From: Ignavibacteriales bacterium
GTDB lineage: Bacteria > Bacteroidota > Ignavibacteria > Ignavibacteriales > Ignavibacteriaceae
Reading direction: 5' to 3'
Assembly (NCBI GenBank): GCA_012517155.1
Contig: JAAYVN010000084.1
Span: 1 to 35,937 of the forward strand
DNA: 35,937 bases
The notes below the pieces were generated by a model. That model was not told the origin of the DNA. It saw nothing but the letters and a program-made list of their open reading frames with translations, and ran no database searches. Both the position numbers and the translations under genes were made by a program. Below, in pieces: positions 17,373 through 25,683 of this stretch; the stretch's first letter is position 1, and every line of letters begins with the position of its first letter.

Positions 17373-18321
17373 CAACCAACTTCATTTTTTTCCCAACAGG
17401 GGAAATTACAACTTGTTTAGAGAGAGTAAGTGCATCTTCAGGGGGGACATTACAGACATCAAAGCGTGAAGCATTCAACGATCCCAAAGCAGTTGCGAGG
17501 GGAAGGAACTCATCGAAAACCAAGTCCTTATAGTGACCATACACAATGCCCGCGAAGAAAGCATCCCCGCTTCCGGTTGAATCGAGACAGGTGATCTCCG
17601 GATTTTCCACACGATAGATATAATCAAAGTTTGCCACATAAGAAGGAGCTTTCCCATTAGTAAGATAGAACTGACGAACACCTTTGGAATAAGAATTCAG
17701 CAAGAACCGGACTATATCGTTCTCATCCTTCAGGGTAATTCCCAGGGAAGAGGATATTTCGTCAAGGTTGTTATGAACGACCATTGGGGAACTGTTAATA
17801 CAAGAAAGGAGGTGGGCACCATAAGTATCGAGGAAAGAAATTTTATCGAATTTGTTAGCGATCTCAATACCGAAAGGGAATATTGAGTCGGTTTCCGTGC
17901 AAGGCGAACTACCGCTAAAGACAACAATTTCACAATTCCGAATCATTTTTTCGAGTTTAGTTTTAAACCCATCAACTTCAGAGGAAGAGATAAGGGAATT
18001 ATTTCCGAAGAAAGTTGTAACCCTTTTCGAATCTTCTTCAATAATAACAGAAGCAGAACGGGATTCGGATTTAATTTTTGTTGAGACGAAAGAGAGAGTT
18101 TCAGTTCTCAAGCAGTCGGCAATTCGTTTTCCATTAGGTCCACCGAGTGGAGAAAAAATCAGGCTATCGACGCCAAGTTTTTTAAGTTGGCGGCTAACGT
18201 TAATTCCTTTTCCTCCAGCAGCCAAGAGTTCGGAAGGATTGCGGTTATTGCCTCCGAGAGATATGGACGGATATGAATAGCGTATTTCGAGTAAGGGATT
18301 AAGCGTTACAGTTAAAATCAT
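17353..18321 (-). CDS. PfkB-family sugar kinase (1-phosphofructokinase/tagatose-6-phosphate kinase type)
   Basis: A 322-residue ATP-dependent sugar-phosphate kinase. Both PfkB signatures are present: GGKGINVSRQLKKLG from residue 36 and the catalytic DSTGSGDAFFAG, with the base Asp253. The start MILTVTLNP is the usual beginning of the LacC/FruK branch, so fructose 1-phosphate, fructose 6-phosphate or tagatose 6-phosphate are likely substrates; the sequence does not decide. ATG at 18321 has AGGTGAT upstream and lies 4 bases after the GWxTD gene stop. A longer frame would add 25 residues inside that gene. There is no PTS or sugar transporter nearby, so a link to fructose uptake is not supported. 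Confidence 0.88.
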   Translation of the reverse strand: MILTVTLNPLLEIRYSYPSISLGGNNRNPSELLAAGGKGINVSRQLKKLGVDSLIFSPLGGPNGKRIADCLRTETLSFVSTKIKSESRSASVIIEEDSKRVTTFFGNNSLISSSEVDGFKTKLEKMIRNCEIVVFSGSSPCTETDSIFPFGIEIANKFDKISFLDTYGAHLLSCINSSPMVVHNNLDEISSSLGITLKDENDIVRFLLNSYSKGVRQFYLTNGKAPSYVANFDYIYRVENPEITCLDSTGSGDAFFAGIVYGHYKDLVFDEFLPLATALGSLNASRFDVCNVPPEDALTLSKQVVISPVGKKMKLVDVTPQR

Positions 18322-18325
18322 ATAA

Positions 18326-19606
18326 TCACCTGAATTTATTAACATCCCCATAAAAAGGAGTAACAAGGCGGTAATCGCCAAAGCCGGTATAATCAACGAA
18401 AACGTACTGGCGATTTATTTCATAGTAGTGCCATATTTCATATGGTTTACTGTCAAGTTCAAACGGGTGGCGGTCGATATTACTTGGAGTACCCAGAATA
18501 ATAAAGACCATTCCCATATCGGTGCGCCAGCCTTCGGTATAGTGAGTAAAATTTTTATTAGCATATTCAACCCTACGATAGTACTCGTTGAAGACTTCGT
18601 TTTCGGAAGTAGCATTGTTAGGATCGCGTCTTTTCCAAAATTCAAAGAAACGTTTGAAACGTTCGTCATCATTGGGAGCGTTTCGCATGCTGTCGAGTTC
18701 GGTAGAAGAAGCAATATAAACCATCTGCTCAATAGCTTTGTTTAAATCCTTGATGACAAAAGGAATTCCTTCAAGGCGATTAAAGAATTGTTTAGCTATG
18801 GAGAGGGCTTTGTTTGATTCTTGATCAGTTACATCAATGCGAAGGAAATAATCTCCAAGGCCAAATTCGGCATTTTCAATGCGCCGGAAAATACGATTGA
18901 TCCCCTCAACAAGATCCCTGTCCTCCTTAACCTGGTAGATGCTGGTTTGTTCTTTATTCAGAATTGTATAAACGAGGTTAACAGTTTTTGGTTTGTCGGA
19001 ATTAAGTTCGAAGAAGAAGGGAATACCGTTTTTGGGGTTCGAAATGAGTCGGGGGACATTGGGATATATTTTTTTTATTTCTTCCGACCAGTGTTTATTC
19101 TCAATAAAAATCAAATCGCTAACAGAAAGGGTAGTATTAAAACTGTTCACATTAGTCTTTTTGTCAATTGAATATTTTTTACGAGAGTCTTTATCCTCAA
19201 CCTCAAGGGTTATAGAATAGCTTCCGGGGGAGAGGATAAATGAACGTATGCTAAGGTTATAACTAGTTGTTGAGACAGTCTGTTCATAATCGGGGGATTC
19301 AACCTTTTCAGACCAGGTTTTTTCAGTAAGGAGTTTAGTTTTTTGCTCATCGAAAATAGCTATAGTAACAGAGTATTCAGATTTAAATATTCCGGAGGAA
19401 GCCTTAACGAATTTAATAACGGAGAAAGGAACCTGAATGAAGATATCAATCCGGGAATCTTTGGAAGCATATTCGGGAAAATTCACGATATCGTAATTAA
19501 ACACAGGGACATACAACTCTTCGACAGCAACGCCAGTATTTTCAATCTGTGAGAAAGCCGGGAAAGCAAGTATGATAAAAATAGATATAGCAAAAAGTTT
19601 TTTCAT
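18326..19606 (-). CDS. GWxTD domain-containing secreted protein
   Basis: A 426-residue protein with a signal peptide ending in AFS at about residue 19. The GWxTD domain is at the C end: GWRTD at 359-363 followed by a GTPSNIDRHPF segment and repeated aromatic strands (YEIWHYYE, YVFVDYTGFGDYRLV). The middle (about 30-290) is beta-rich, like tandem immunoglobulin-type strands. The family is common in Bacteroidota, Chlorobiota and Acidobacteriota, and has no established function. ATG at 19606 follows the rimO stop codon by one base (TGATATG). It is embedded between rimO and the sugar kinase in the same run. Periplasmic or outer membrane location is inferred. Confidence 0.88.
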   Translation of the reverse strand: MKKLFAISIFIILAFPAFSQIENTGVAVEELYVPVFNYDIVNFPEYASKDSRIDIFIQVPFSVIKFVKASSGIFKSEYSVTIAIFDEQKTKLLTEKTWSEKVESPDYEQTVSTTSYNLSIRSFILSPGSYSITLEVEDKDSRKKYSIDKKTNVNSFNTTLSVSDLIFIENKHWSEEIKKIYPNVPRLISNPKNGIPFFFELNSDKPKTVNLVYTILNKEQTSIYQVKEDRDLVEGINRIFRRIENAEFGLGDYFLRIDVTDQESNKALSIAKQFFNRLEGIPFVIKDLNKAIEQMVYIASSTELDSMRNAPNDDERFKRFFEFWKRRDPNNATSENEVFNEYYRRVEYANKNFTHYTEGWRTDMGMVFIILGTPSNIDRHPFELDSKPYEIWHYYEINRQYVFVDYTGFGDYRLVTPFYGDVNKFR

Positions 19607-19607
19607 A

Positions 19608-20903
19608 TCAAGTCTTTTTAAGGTTAGCAAATAAATCGTAATCATCCGCGTCATTAACATTAACATAATAAAAGTTGCCGATTTTCAAGTGATTTTCGGC
19701 TGCATTAACAAGGATCTCGCCATCTACTTCCGGAGCTTCGCGAAAAGAGCGGCAGATGTAGTAATCGCCCTCAAGGCGATCCACAATAACCTTTATATCT
19801 GATCCAATCAAGGAGTTATTAAAATCGCGAGAAACGGACTGCTGAATTTGCATAAGCGAATTAAGTCGTTTCTCTTTTATCCGATCAGAGAACTTATCCC
19901 CGATTGGGAAAGCGGGGGTGTCCTCTTCGAGGCTATAGGTAAAAACGCCAAGGCGTTGAAATTTAAATGAGGAAATAAAGTCTGCGAGTTCAGAGAAAGC
20001 AGATTCAGTTTCGGCAGGGTAGCCGACGATGAAGGTGGTTCTGAGAACGAGGTCGGGGATGCGATTTTTAAGATCAGAAAGAAGTTGGATAGTGCGGCGT
20101 TTAGTAATTCCTCTGCGCATTGATTTGAGGACGTTATCGGAGATATGCTGAAGCGGGATATCAAGATACTTAACAACTTTAGGGTTATTTGCGATTTCAT
20201 CTATCAGGTCATCGGGGAAGTGAGATGGATAAGCGTACATAAGGCGAATCCAGTCAATTCCTTTTATAGTGCTAAGTTTGTTAAGAAGTTCGGCAATATT
20301 GCGTTTCCCGCAGATATCTTTTCCATAATCAGTAGTATCCTGACCAATAATTATAAGTTCTTTAGTTCCTTTGGAAGCGAGGAAGCGGGCTTCTTCAAGC
20401 AATTCATGCATAGGGCGGGACTTATGCAAGCCACGCATAATCGGGATAGCGCAGAAGGAGCAGGGATTATCACAGCCCTCAGATATTTTCAAGTAAGCAT
20501 AATGAGAAGGAGCCGTCAGGTGGCGTTCACCGAGGAGTTCATACTTCAGATGTCCGCCAAGACTTTCGACTATCTCGTTATACTTCTCGACACCGAAGTA
20601 ATTATCCACCTCGGGAATTTCCTTTTCGAGGTCTTTTTTATACCGTTCAGAGAGGCAGCCGATAACAAGGACACGGCGAACGAGCCCCTGTTTTTTCATA
20701 TTAACGGCATTAACGATAGTATCAACAGATTCTTTTTTAGCCGCTTCAATAAATCCGCACGTATTAATAATAATGGTATCCGATTTCTGAGGATCGTCAG
20801 TAATCTGAAACTTATTAATTCTCAATTGTTTAAGGAGGCGTTCACTATCGACAGTATTTTTCGAGCAACCGAGCGTGATCAGATTTATTTTATCTTTTTT
20901 CAT
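19608..20903 (-). CDS. rimO: ribosomal protein S12 methylthiotransferase RimO
   Basis: A 431-residue radical SAM enzyme that adds a methylthio group to an aspartate of ribosomal protein S12. The N-terminal UPF0004 domain carries the three cysteines of its iron-sulfur cluster (Cys13 in LGCSKN, Cys49 in NTCGF, Cys83 in GCLSERY). The radical SAM core has Cys144, Cys148 and Cys151 (GCDNPCSFC). A TRAM-like end follows (IKVIVDRLEGDYYICRSFRE). The PIMRGLHKSR and SRPMHELLEEA segments favour RimO over the tRNA enzyme MiaB. The ATG overlaps the cdsA stop codon (ATGA), and the GWxTD gene follows by one base. Length is normal for the family. Confidence 0.95.
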   Translation of the reverse strand: MKKDKINLITLGCSKNTVDSERLLKQLRINKFQITDDPQKSDTIIINTCGFIEAAKKESVDTIVNAVNMKKQGLVRRVLVIGCLSERYKKDLEKEIPEVDNYFGVEKYNEIVESLGGHLKYELLGERHLTAPSHYAYLKISEGCDNPCSFCAIPIMRGLHKSRPMHELLEEARFLASKGTKELIIIGQDTTDYGKDICGKRNIAELLNKLSTIKGIDWIRLMYAYPSHFPDDLIDEIANNPKVVKYLDIPLQHISDNVLKSMRRGITKRRTIQLLSDLKNRIPDLVLRTTFIVGYPAETESAFSELADFISSFKFQRLGVFTYSLEEDTPAFPIGDKFSDRIKEKRLNSLMQIQQSVSRDFNNSLIGSDIKVIVDRLEGDYYICRSFREAPEVDGEILVNAAENHLKIGNFYYVNVNDADDYDLFANLKKT

Positions 20904-21715
20904 AAGAACAACTGCAAGTAAATAAAGACAACCGGTGCGGAAAGCAAGAGGGAATCGAAGCGATCGAAAATACCACCATGCCCCGGAATCAGATTAGAAG
21001 AATCCTTAACACCGGCATCCCGTTTAATAAGTGACTCAACAAGATCACCAAGCTGGCCGATAGTTCCAACAAGGATACCGATGACCAGGACATCCGGCCA
21101 CGAAAGGAAGCCGAGGACAATATATTTAGATGCGATCATTGTCGCGACAGAGAAGAGAAGGCCGAAGACGGCTCCCTCCCAACTTTTATTAGGGCTGACG
21201 CGGGGAAAGAGTTTATGTTTGCCCAGGGAGACGCCTCCGAAGAAAGCGGCAGAATCGCATATCCAAATAGTTGCGAATATAGAAATTATCAAATAAGCGC
21301 CGTTAAGGTAGGGGGAAAAGAACTCGCGTATTCCGATAAGTGCGGCAGAGCAGACACCAATATAGAATATTCCCAAGTATGTTGAGCCGAGATTTCCAAT
21401 AGAGGAGCCGCGGTTGCGAAACAACTCGATTAAAAGAGTTGTGACCACAGTTAAAATGGTCAGCTCAAAGAATCCGATAAAGCGGAAATAGGAATTTGTA
21501 ATAAAAGCCAGTACAGCAAAAAGACCGGTTATTTTAAGGGGGTAAGAGTTTTTCTTTTCGGACATAGCAGCAAACTCCCAGAAGGAGATGAGGCCGATGA
21601 GAAGTCCGAAAGCGAGGAAAAAGTAGCCGCCAAGATAAACAACCAGAAGAATGAGTGGAATAGTAACGAGAGAAACAACGATGCGTACAAGAGTGTTATT
21701 CTTCATTATCCTCAT
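20900..21715 (-). CDS. cdsA: phosphatidate cytidylyltransferase
   Basis: A 271-residue integral membrane enzyme that makes CDP-diacylglycerol from phosphatidate and CTP, the branch point of phospholipid synthesis. Around eight membrane helices are visible. The family signature near the C end is intact: SLIKRDAGVKDSS and PGHGGIFDRFDS. WICDSAAFFGG and RVSPNKSWEG are further conserved CdsA blocks. Two starts are possible, ATG at 21715 and ATG at 21706; the first is given, but GAGG close to the second leaves this open. It overlaps the zinc-ribbon gene upstream by 20 bases and rimO downstream by four. This coupling suggests one transcript. Confidence 0.95.
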   Translation of the reverse strand: MRIMKNNTLVRIVVSLVTIPLILLVVYLGGYFFLAFGLLIGLISFWEFAAMSEKKNSYPLKITGLFAVLAFITNSYFRFIGFFELTILTVVTTLLIELFRNRGSSIGNLGSTYLGIFYIGVCSAALIGIREFFSPYLNGAYLIISIFATIWICDSAAFFGGVSLGKHKLFPRVSPNKSWEGAVFGLLFSVATMIASKYIVLGFLSWPDVLVIGILVGTIGQLGDLVESLIKRDAGVKDSSNLIPGHGGIFDRFDSLLLSAPVVFIYLQLFL

Positions 21716-22037
21716 CCGTTGTGTTATCCAGGGAGGCTATAAATTCCATAGCCGCATCCAGGTCTTCATTATTAACGAAGACCTTTACGATAGCGAGATT
21801 GCCCAATCCTGTGACAACGCTATCCCGCTGGGAAAGAATATAAGCGGTAATTCCCGCAGATTCAAGATTAGTCACAAGCATTTCAGCCTTATACATCTCG
21901 TCGAAGGTAGCAACCAGGGAAAGATTTTCCTCGTAGGGAGTGTTATCTTCGTCGAGTTCAAGCAACTGAGCACCGCATTCATCGCATACTTTGACACCAT
22001 GGTCAAATTCCTTATCACAATTTGGGCAGAACGGCAT
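21696..22037 (-). CDS. zinc-ribbon plus DUF2007 small protein
   Basis: A 113-residue cytoplasmic protein. Residues 4-21 form a zinc ribbon with CPNC and CDEC (Cys4, Cys7, Cys18, Cys21). Residues about 38-103 match the DUF2007 putative signal-transducing domain (LVATFDEMYKAEMLVTNLES, GITAYILSQRD, KVFVNNEDLDAAMEFI). The tail is acidic. AGGAGG lies 8 bases upstream of the ATG, the best ribosome site in this run. It overlaps the cdsA start. The family has no proven function; regulatory or protein-binding roles are inferred. Confidence 0.88.
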   Translation of the reverse strand: MPFCPNCDKEFDHGVKVCDECGAQLLELDEDNTPYEENLSLVATFDEMYKAEMLVTNLESAGITAYILSQRDSVVTGLGNLAIVKVFVNNEDLDAAMEFIASLDNTTDEDNEE

Positions 22038-22072
22038 AGCAACCTCCTATTATTTGTTAGACATGATTAAAT

Positions 22073-23098
22073 TTACTCCGCTAAATTCTTATAAGTTTCT
22101 TCATCATTAGTTATTTTAACTTTTCTATAGTAGTAAACAATATAGCCAAGGATAACAGCAAAAAGGACGAACTGATATGAGAAGCTAATTAAGGCAGACT
22201 TAAACTCCTGTCCAGTTACCTTAGTCCCGATAAGCTGATCATCCGCTCCGAAAGCATAGTACATAATTACGGAAAGAAAGTTATTGAGGAAATGCAAAAT
22301 AACAGGTACTAAAATCGAGTTAGTTTTATAAGTGGCATAACCGATATAGAAACCCAGAGCAATAAGAGGGAGGAGGGAATAGGGGCTAAAGTGATATAAT
22401 CCAAAGAAGACAGAAGTAATCAAGATAGCGAGCAGGGGGCGAAAACGAAGTTCGAAACTTTTCTGAATAAAGCCCCTAAACATAAGTTCCTCGCATACTG
22501 CAGGGACAATTGAGATAGAGAAGAAAATGATAATGTAGTCCGCATAATTATTTGCTTTGAGGAGATCGGCGAAAGTTTTTTCCATCATATTATTAAAGAG
22601 ATCGAAAGCCTCTTTGAAATATCTAACAAAGCCGCTCCACTCAGCGAGAGATTCAATAAAGAAATTCTGGATATACAAAAAATTCTGGAGAAGAGGGATG
22701 AGTGCGAGCATGCCGAGAGAAAAGAGTCCGATTTCCTTAAGAGGAGCGAGGCGGAATCGAATGATAACCCCGACATTTTCATAAATTATTTTTGAAAATA
22801 CGAGAGCAGGGAGGAGGATAAAGAGGACTTGTCCGGCGACATTCATAAGTCTAACGGCGTTGACATCAGCCTCAGCGGGGTTGAGTCCGAGAATGATTGC
22901 TGAAATTAGTCCGCCTACAATCTGGTAGAAGATAAGTCCACCCGCAAGCCCGAGGATACCGGCTTTAAGGGGGGTAATTTTAGGTTCAATTTCGACACCA
23001 TCAACGGTATAAACTTCCCGGGGAGGCAAAGGATTATTTGGTGGAATTGAGGAGTTATCGCCTGAATTTTGTGGTTGATTTAAATTGTCATTATTCAT
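22073..23098 (-). CDS. CPBP-family intramembrane glutamic endopeptidase
   Basis: A 341-residue membrane protein with a proline- and asparagine-rich cytoplasmic N end (1-40) and about eight helices. The CPBP catalytic motifs are complete: EELMFR (Glu203, Glu204, Arg208), His236 in FFGLYHF, and HFLNN (His269, Asn273). Such proteases cut within the membrane; in eukaryotes the family removes the CAAX tail, while in bacteria substrates are mostly unknown. It starts six bases after the DUF3108 stop codon and precedes the zinc-ribbon gene by 35 bases. A link to processing of a neighbour's product is possible but unsupported. Confidence 0.9.
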   Translation of the reverse strand: MNNDNLNQPQNSGDNSSIPPNNPLPPREVYTVDGVEIEPKITPLKAGILGLAGGLIFYQIVGGLISAIILGLNPAEADVNAVRLMNVAGQVLFILLPALVFSKIIYENVGVIIRFRLAPLKEIGLFSLGMLALIPLLQNFLYIQNFFIESLAEWSGFVRYFKEAFDLFNNMMEKTFADLLKANNYADYIIIFFSISIVPAVCEELMFRGFIQKSFELRFRPLLAILITSVFFGLYHFSPYSLLPLIALGFYIGYATYKTNSILVPVILHFLNNFLSVIMYYAFGADDQLIGTKVTGQEFKSALISFSYQFVLFAVILGYIVYYYRKVKITNDEETYKNLAE

Positions 23099-23104
23099 AA
23101 GTAA

Positions 23105-23896
23105 TTACCGTTTAGATGTAAGTTTACCAGCCAAGCCTTCATATTTAGTAAGTTCGGCATCGATTGAGCCGATAATAATTTTAGACTTAACTTTAACGGG
23201 GAGTTTAATAATATCGTCCGTAAGCCAGACGAGGATACTTCCCTCACTTTTAAAGAGTCCACCTTCCTGGACAAGTGGTTCAACGATGATGCAGTCAAAA
23301 GTACCGGCGGTAACAGAGATGCGTTCCTTGCCGATATACTGGACATCGAGGTCATATACTTTATCTTTATAGAAATTCTGAAGGCGGAACTTATCGCCTT
23401 TTTTCAGTTTAGAGTAGTCAAATGTGCGAGCGAGATAGAATGCTGAGACGATATCGTTGACATAAGGGGGTATAGAGTAGCTTCCCTCGCTGGTTTTAGC
23501 TTTTCCGCGACGCTGGTCGAAGAAAGCGGAGAAATCACGGGAATAGCCTCCTTCGCGGATATGTTGTTCGAAGCGCCATGGGAAGAGTCCCTCGACGTCG
23601 AGGTAAGTTTCATATCTATCCCGAACTTTATAAAATGGGTCGAAAGTGGGGACTGAGTTAACCTCGAAAGTGATATGGTAGGCTTCTCTTCCGGAAATTC
23701 GTTTAATTGAAGGAATTTGCATAACAGCGACACCGGCAGTAACGAAACCGTACTTAACATCGAAAGTGAGTTTTTCGCCTACTTTGAATGATTTATTTTC
23801 GAGTTTTCGAAAATCAGCATAAGATCCTTTGAATACAAATCCAAAGGAAGTGATTAAAAGGATTAAGAGGAGGTAGTGAAATTTCCAAGAGTTCAT
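23105..23896 (-). CDS. DUF3108 domain exported protein
   Basis: A 263-residue protein with a signal peptide (hydrophobic core at about 7-22). The mature part fits DUF3108: VGEKLTFDVKYGFVTAGVA near residue 40, PTFDPFYKVRDRYETYLD, a DIVSAFYLARTFD helix, then a beta-rich C half with WLTDDIIKLPVKV. The family is predicted to be periplasmic or membrane-associated, with a lipoprotein-carrier-like fold. Its function is unknown. The start overlaps the glycosyltransferase stop codon (ATGA), and it lies six bases before the CPBP gene. Confidence 0.85.
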   Translation of the reverse strand: MNSWKFHYLLLILLITSFGFVFKGSYADFRKLENKSFKVGEKLTFDVKYGFVTAGVAVMQIPSIKRISGREAYHITFEVNSVPTFDPFYKVRDRYETYLDVEGLFPWRFEQHIREGGYSRDFSAFFDQRRGKAKTSEGSYSIPPYVNDIVSAFYLARTFDYSKLKKGDKFRLQNFYKDKVYDLDVQYIGKERISVTAGTFDCIIVEPLVQEGGLFKSEGSILVWLTDDIIKLPVKVKSKIIIGSIDAELTKYEGLAGKLTSKR

Positions 23897-24930
23897 AATT
23901 TTAATCTTTCTTGAATTACGGAAAAAACTTTATTAATATTTATAGAATTCATACAATTCAAACGTTCACATTGTTCCCGAGAGCAGTTATTACAATCAAT
24001 TTCGGGTTCAAAGACAGCTTTTTTATCCGTATAGGGTCCCCAACGTTTCTGAGAGCAGGCGGGAATCCTGGGAAAAAAGCCAACCGAGAATATCCCGAGT
24101 GCTGCGGCAATGTGGAGGGGTCCCGTGGAATTAGAGACAAACAGAGTGGACCTATTAATCAGGGAAATAAGCGCGCCAAGGTCGAGTTTTCCGGCAAGAT
24201 TGTGCGTGTTAAATCCCGAAGAAACAGATTCACAGTACTGAAATTCGGCAGAACCACCGGTTAAAAAAATCTGTATATCCAATTTACTAATTTCCTGCAA
24301 TAACTCCCTATATTTTTGTAAGGGTAAATCGACGGAGCTACCACCGCTACCCGGGTGAATAATGATAATGGGTATTTGAGGAGATATATTAAAATCAGAG
24401 AAAAGGGAGTCGATAAACTTCTCGCTATCAGGATCGGTAGCGAGGTCGAATGCGAGGTTATTGAGAGAGGGTTCCGAGGAAATACCAAGAAAGCGAAGAA
24501 GATTGAAGTTATATTCAAGCTCATGTTTTTTAGCATCCTTGCGGTGTTCATAGATTTTATGAGTAAAGAGGAAGGAGTACCAGCGGTAACCGGAGCCGAT
24601 ACGATTTTTTATTCGAGAGAGGAAGAGGATAAGGGCTATAGCAAAAGTCGGATAGACCACGATGCAGGTATCGAAATTAAAGGCAGAGAGGAATTTGACA
24701 TTATTGCGGATAAGGGGACGGGAATCCTTTTCCTTAAGAGTGAGGATTTTATCGATAAAAGGATTACCAAGTGCGAGGCGGCGGGTATAATCGCGCAGCA
24801 GGAAAGAGATATTCGAAGCGGGGAGAGCCTGTTTGACAGAGCGAGCTAGGGGGAGGGAGAGGACGACATCCCCGATTCTATCCGTCCGAACGATGAGAAT
24901 ATTATTTGCCGATACTGTTTTTAGAGACAT
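23893..24930 (-). CDS. glycosyltransferase family 9 (heptosyltransferase-like)
   Basis: A 345-residue GT-B enzyme of the ADP-heptose:lipopolysaccharide heptosyltransferase family. It has the N-terminal motif ILIVRTDRIGDVVLSLP (near residue 11), the nucleotide-sugar half with IIIHPGSGGSSVDLP and VSNSTGPLHIAAALG, and a C-terminal cysteine cluster (Cys313, 316, 321, 326; DCNNC, EQCERLNCM). That cluster is found in a subset of these enzymes. Heptose as donor is a family inference; other sugars are possible. It overlaps the glycosylase gene by 29 bases at its start and DUF3108 by four at its end. Likely role: core polysaccharide of the outer membrane. Confidence 0.9.
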   Translation of the reverse strand: MSLKTVSANNILIVRTDRIGDVVLSLPLARSVKQALPASNISFLLRDYTRRLALGNPFIDKILTLKEKDSRPLIRNNVKFLSAFNFDTCIVVYPTFAIALILFLSRIKNRIGSGYRWYSFLFTHKIYEHRKDAKKHELEYNFNLLRFLGISSEPSLNNLAFDLATDPDSEKFIDSLFSDFNISPQIPIIIIHPGSGGSSVDLPLQKYRELLQEISKLDIQIFLTGGSAEFQYCESVSSGFNTHNLAGKLDLGALISLINRSTLFVSNSTGPLHIAAALGIFSVGFFPRIPACSQKRWGPYTDKKAVFEPEIDCNNCSREQCERLNCMNSININKVFSVIQERLKL

Positions 24931-25555
24931 AAATGTTGTTTTTTAAGTAAAACCGCCAGAGTAATCCGGTTGATTTAGTAATTCCTATTCTTTTTGATGC
25001 AACAATCAATTCATCCGCAGGATTTTCCGGAGAAGGGGAGGGGGAAACTGCGGGAAAATGTGATTTTTCAGATGCAATATAAATATTTCCGGCAAGCAAA
25101 TCTAATCCATTGTGAGCCTTATCAATTGAGAAAGCGGAGCAGATTTTAGCGGGACCATTAAGGAGGTTAATAAGCCGGGAGGGGGAGGGGGATTTTGTGT
25201 TAAAACGCCGGGCGGATAGGAGTTGAATTCCGGCAACAGGTTCAAGTGCGCGAATGAGGACAGCGGCACCATGCCCTTTTTTTCCGGTAACAACATTGCA
25301 GCAGTAATGTACGCCATAAATAAAATAGACGTAAAGGTGTCCGCCACGAAGGAACATAACGCTATTGCGGGGAGTTTGTCCATTAAAAGAATGAGAAGCG
25401 GGATCGGAAGAATCATAAGCCTCGACTTCCACAATTTTGCCGGCGAGGAGGAAGTTCTTTTCCTCTTTAATGAAGAACTTGCCGAGAAGGTCGCGAGCGA
25501 CGGAGACGACCTCCCGGTTAAAGAAAGAGGGGGAAGAGATTCTGTATAAATTCAT
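24902..25555 (-). CDS. aag: DNA-3-methyladenine glycosylase (AAG/MPG type)
   Basis: A 217-residue base-excision repair enzyme that removes alkylated purines such as 3-methyladenine and hypoxanthine. The AAG core is clear: GKIVEVEAYD with the catalytic Glu45, ASHSFNGQTPRNSVMF, then LYVYFIYGVHYCCNVVT and VLIRALEP. A proline/serine-rich insert lies at about 165-178. It differs from the helix-hairpin-helix AlkA type. It is the first gene of the long minus-strand run and overlaps the glycosyltransferase start. The upstream region is shared with the divergent PHP gene and contains evenly spaced TGCATAA sites. Confidence 0.93.
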   Translation of the reverse strand: MNLYRISSPSFFNREVVSVARDLLGKFFIKEEKNFLLAGKIVEVEAYDSSDPASHSFNGQTPRNSVMFLRGGHLYVYFIYGVHYCCNVVTGKKGHGAAVLIRALEPVAGIQLLSARRFNTKSPSPSRLINLLNGPAKICSAFSIDKAHNGLDLLAGNIYIASEKSHFPAVSPSPSPENPADELIVASKRIGITKSTGLLWRFYLKNNIYVSKNSIGK

Positions 25556-25586
25556 TGTTTCAGTTTAAGTTAAATTATGTTAAATT

Positions 25587-25633
25587 TGCATAAGGATGAA
25601 AGAGAGTTATGCAGATAAAATGGGATTGCATAA
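25587..25633. promoter_or_regulatory. three TGCATAA sites at 20-bp spacing in a divergent promoter
   Basis: TGCATAA occurs at 25587-25593 and 25627-25633, and its inverse TTATGCA at 25607-25613. Starts are exactly 20 bp apart, about two helical turns, so bound proteins would line up on one face. The first site overlaps a plus-strand TAAATTTG (25581-25588), a possible -7 element for the PHP gene. The first two copies could also form a hairpin with a 13-base loop. This looks like an operator, but no regulator is identified. Confidence 0.45.
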
Positions 25634-25683
25634 CGAGTAAAAATTTGTTTTTTAGAAGTGAAAAATATAAATAATTATTAAAT

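Noticed and set aside
19606-19666. 20-residue N-terminal extension of the GWxTD protein
   Set aside because: It would lie inside rimO, lacks a ribosome site and would hide the signal peptide that begins at 19606.
20145-20921. 258-codon plus-strand frame opposite rimO
   Set aside because: Long, but fully antisense to an unambiguous rimO, with no domain and no ribosome site of note.
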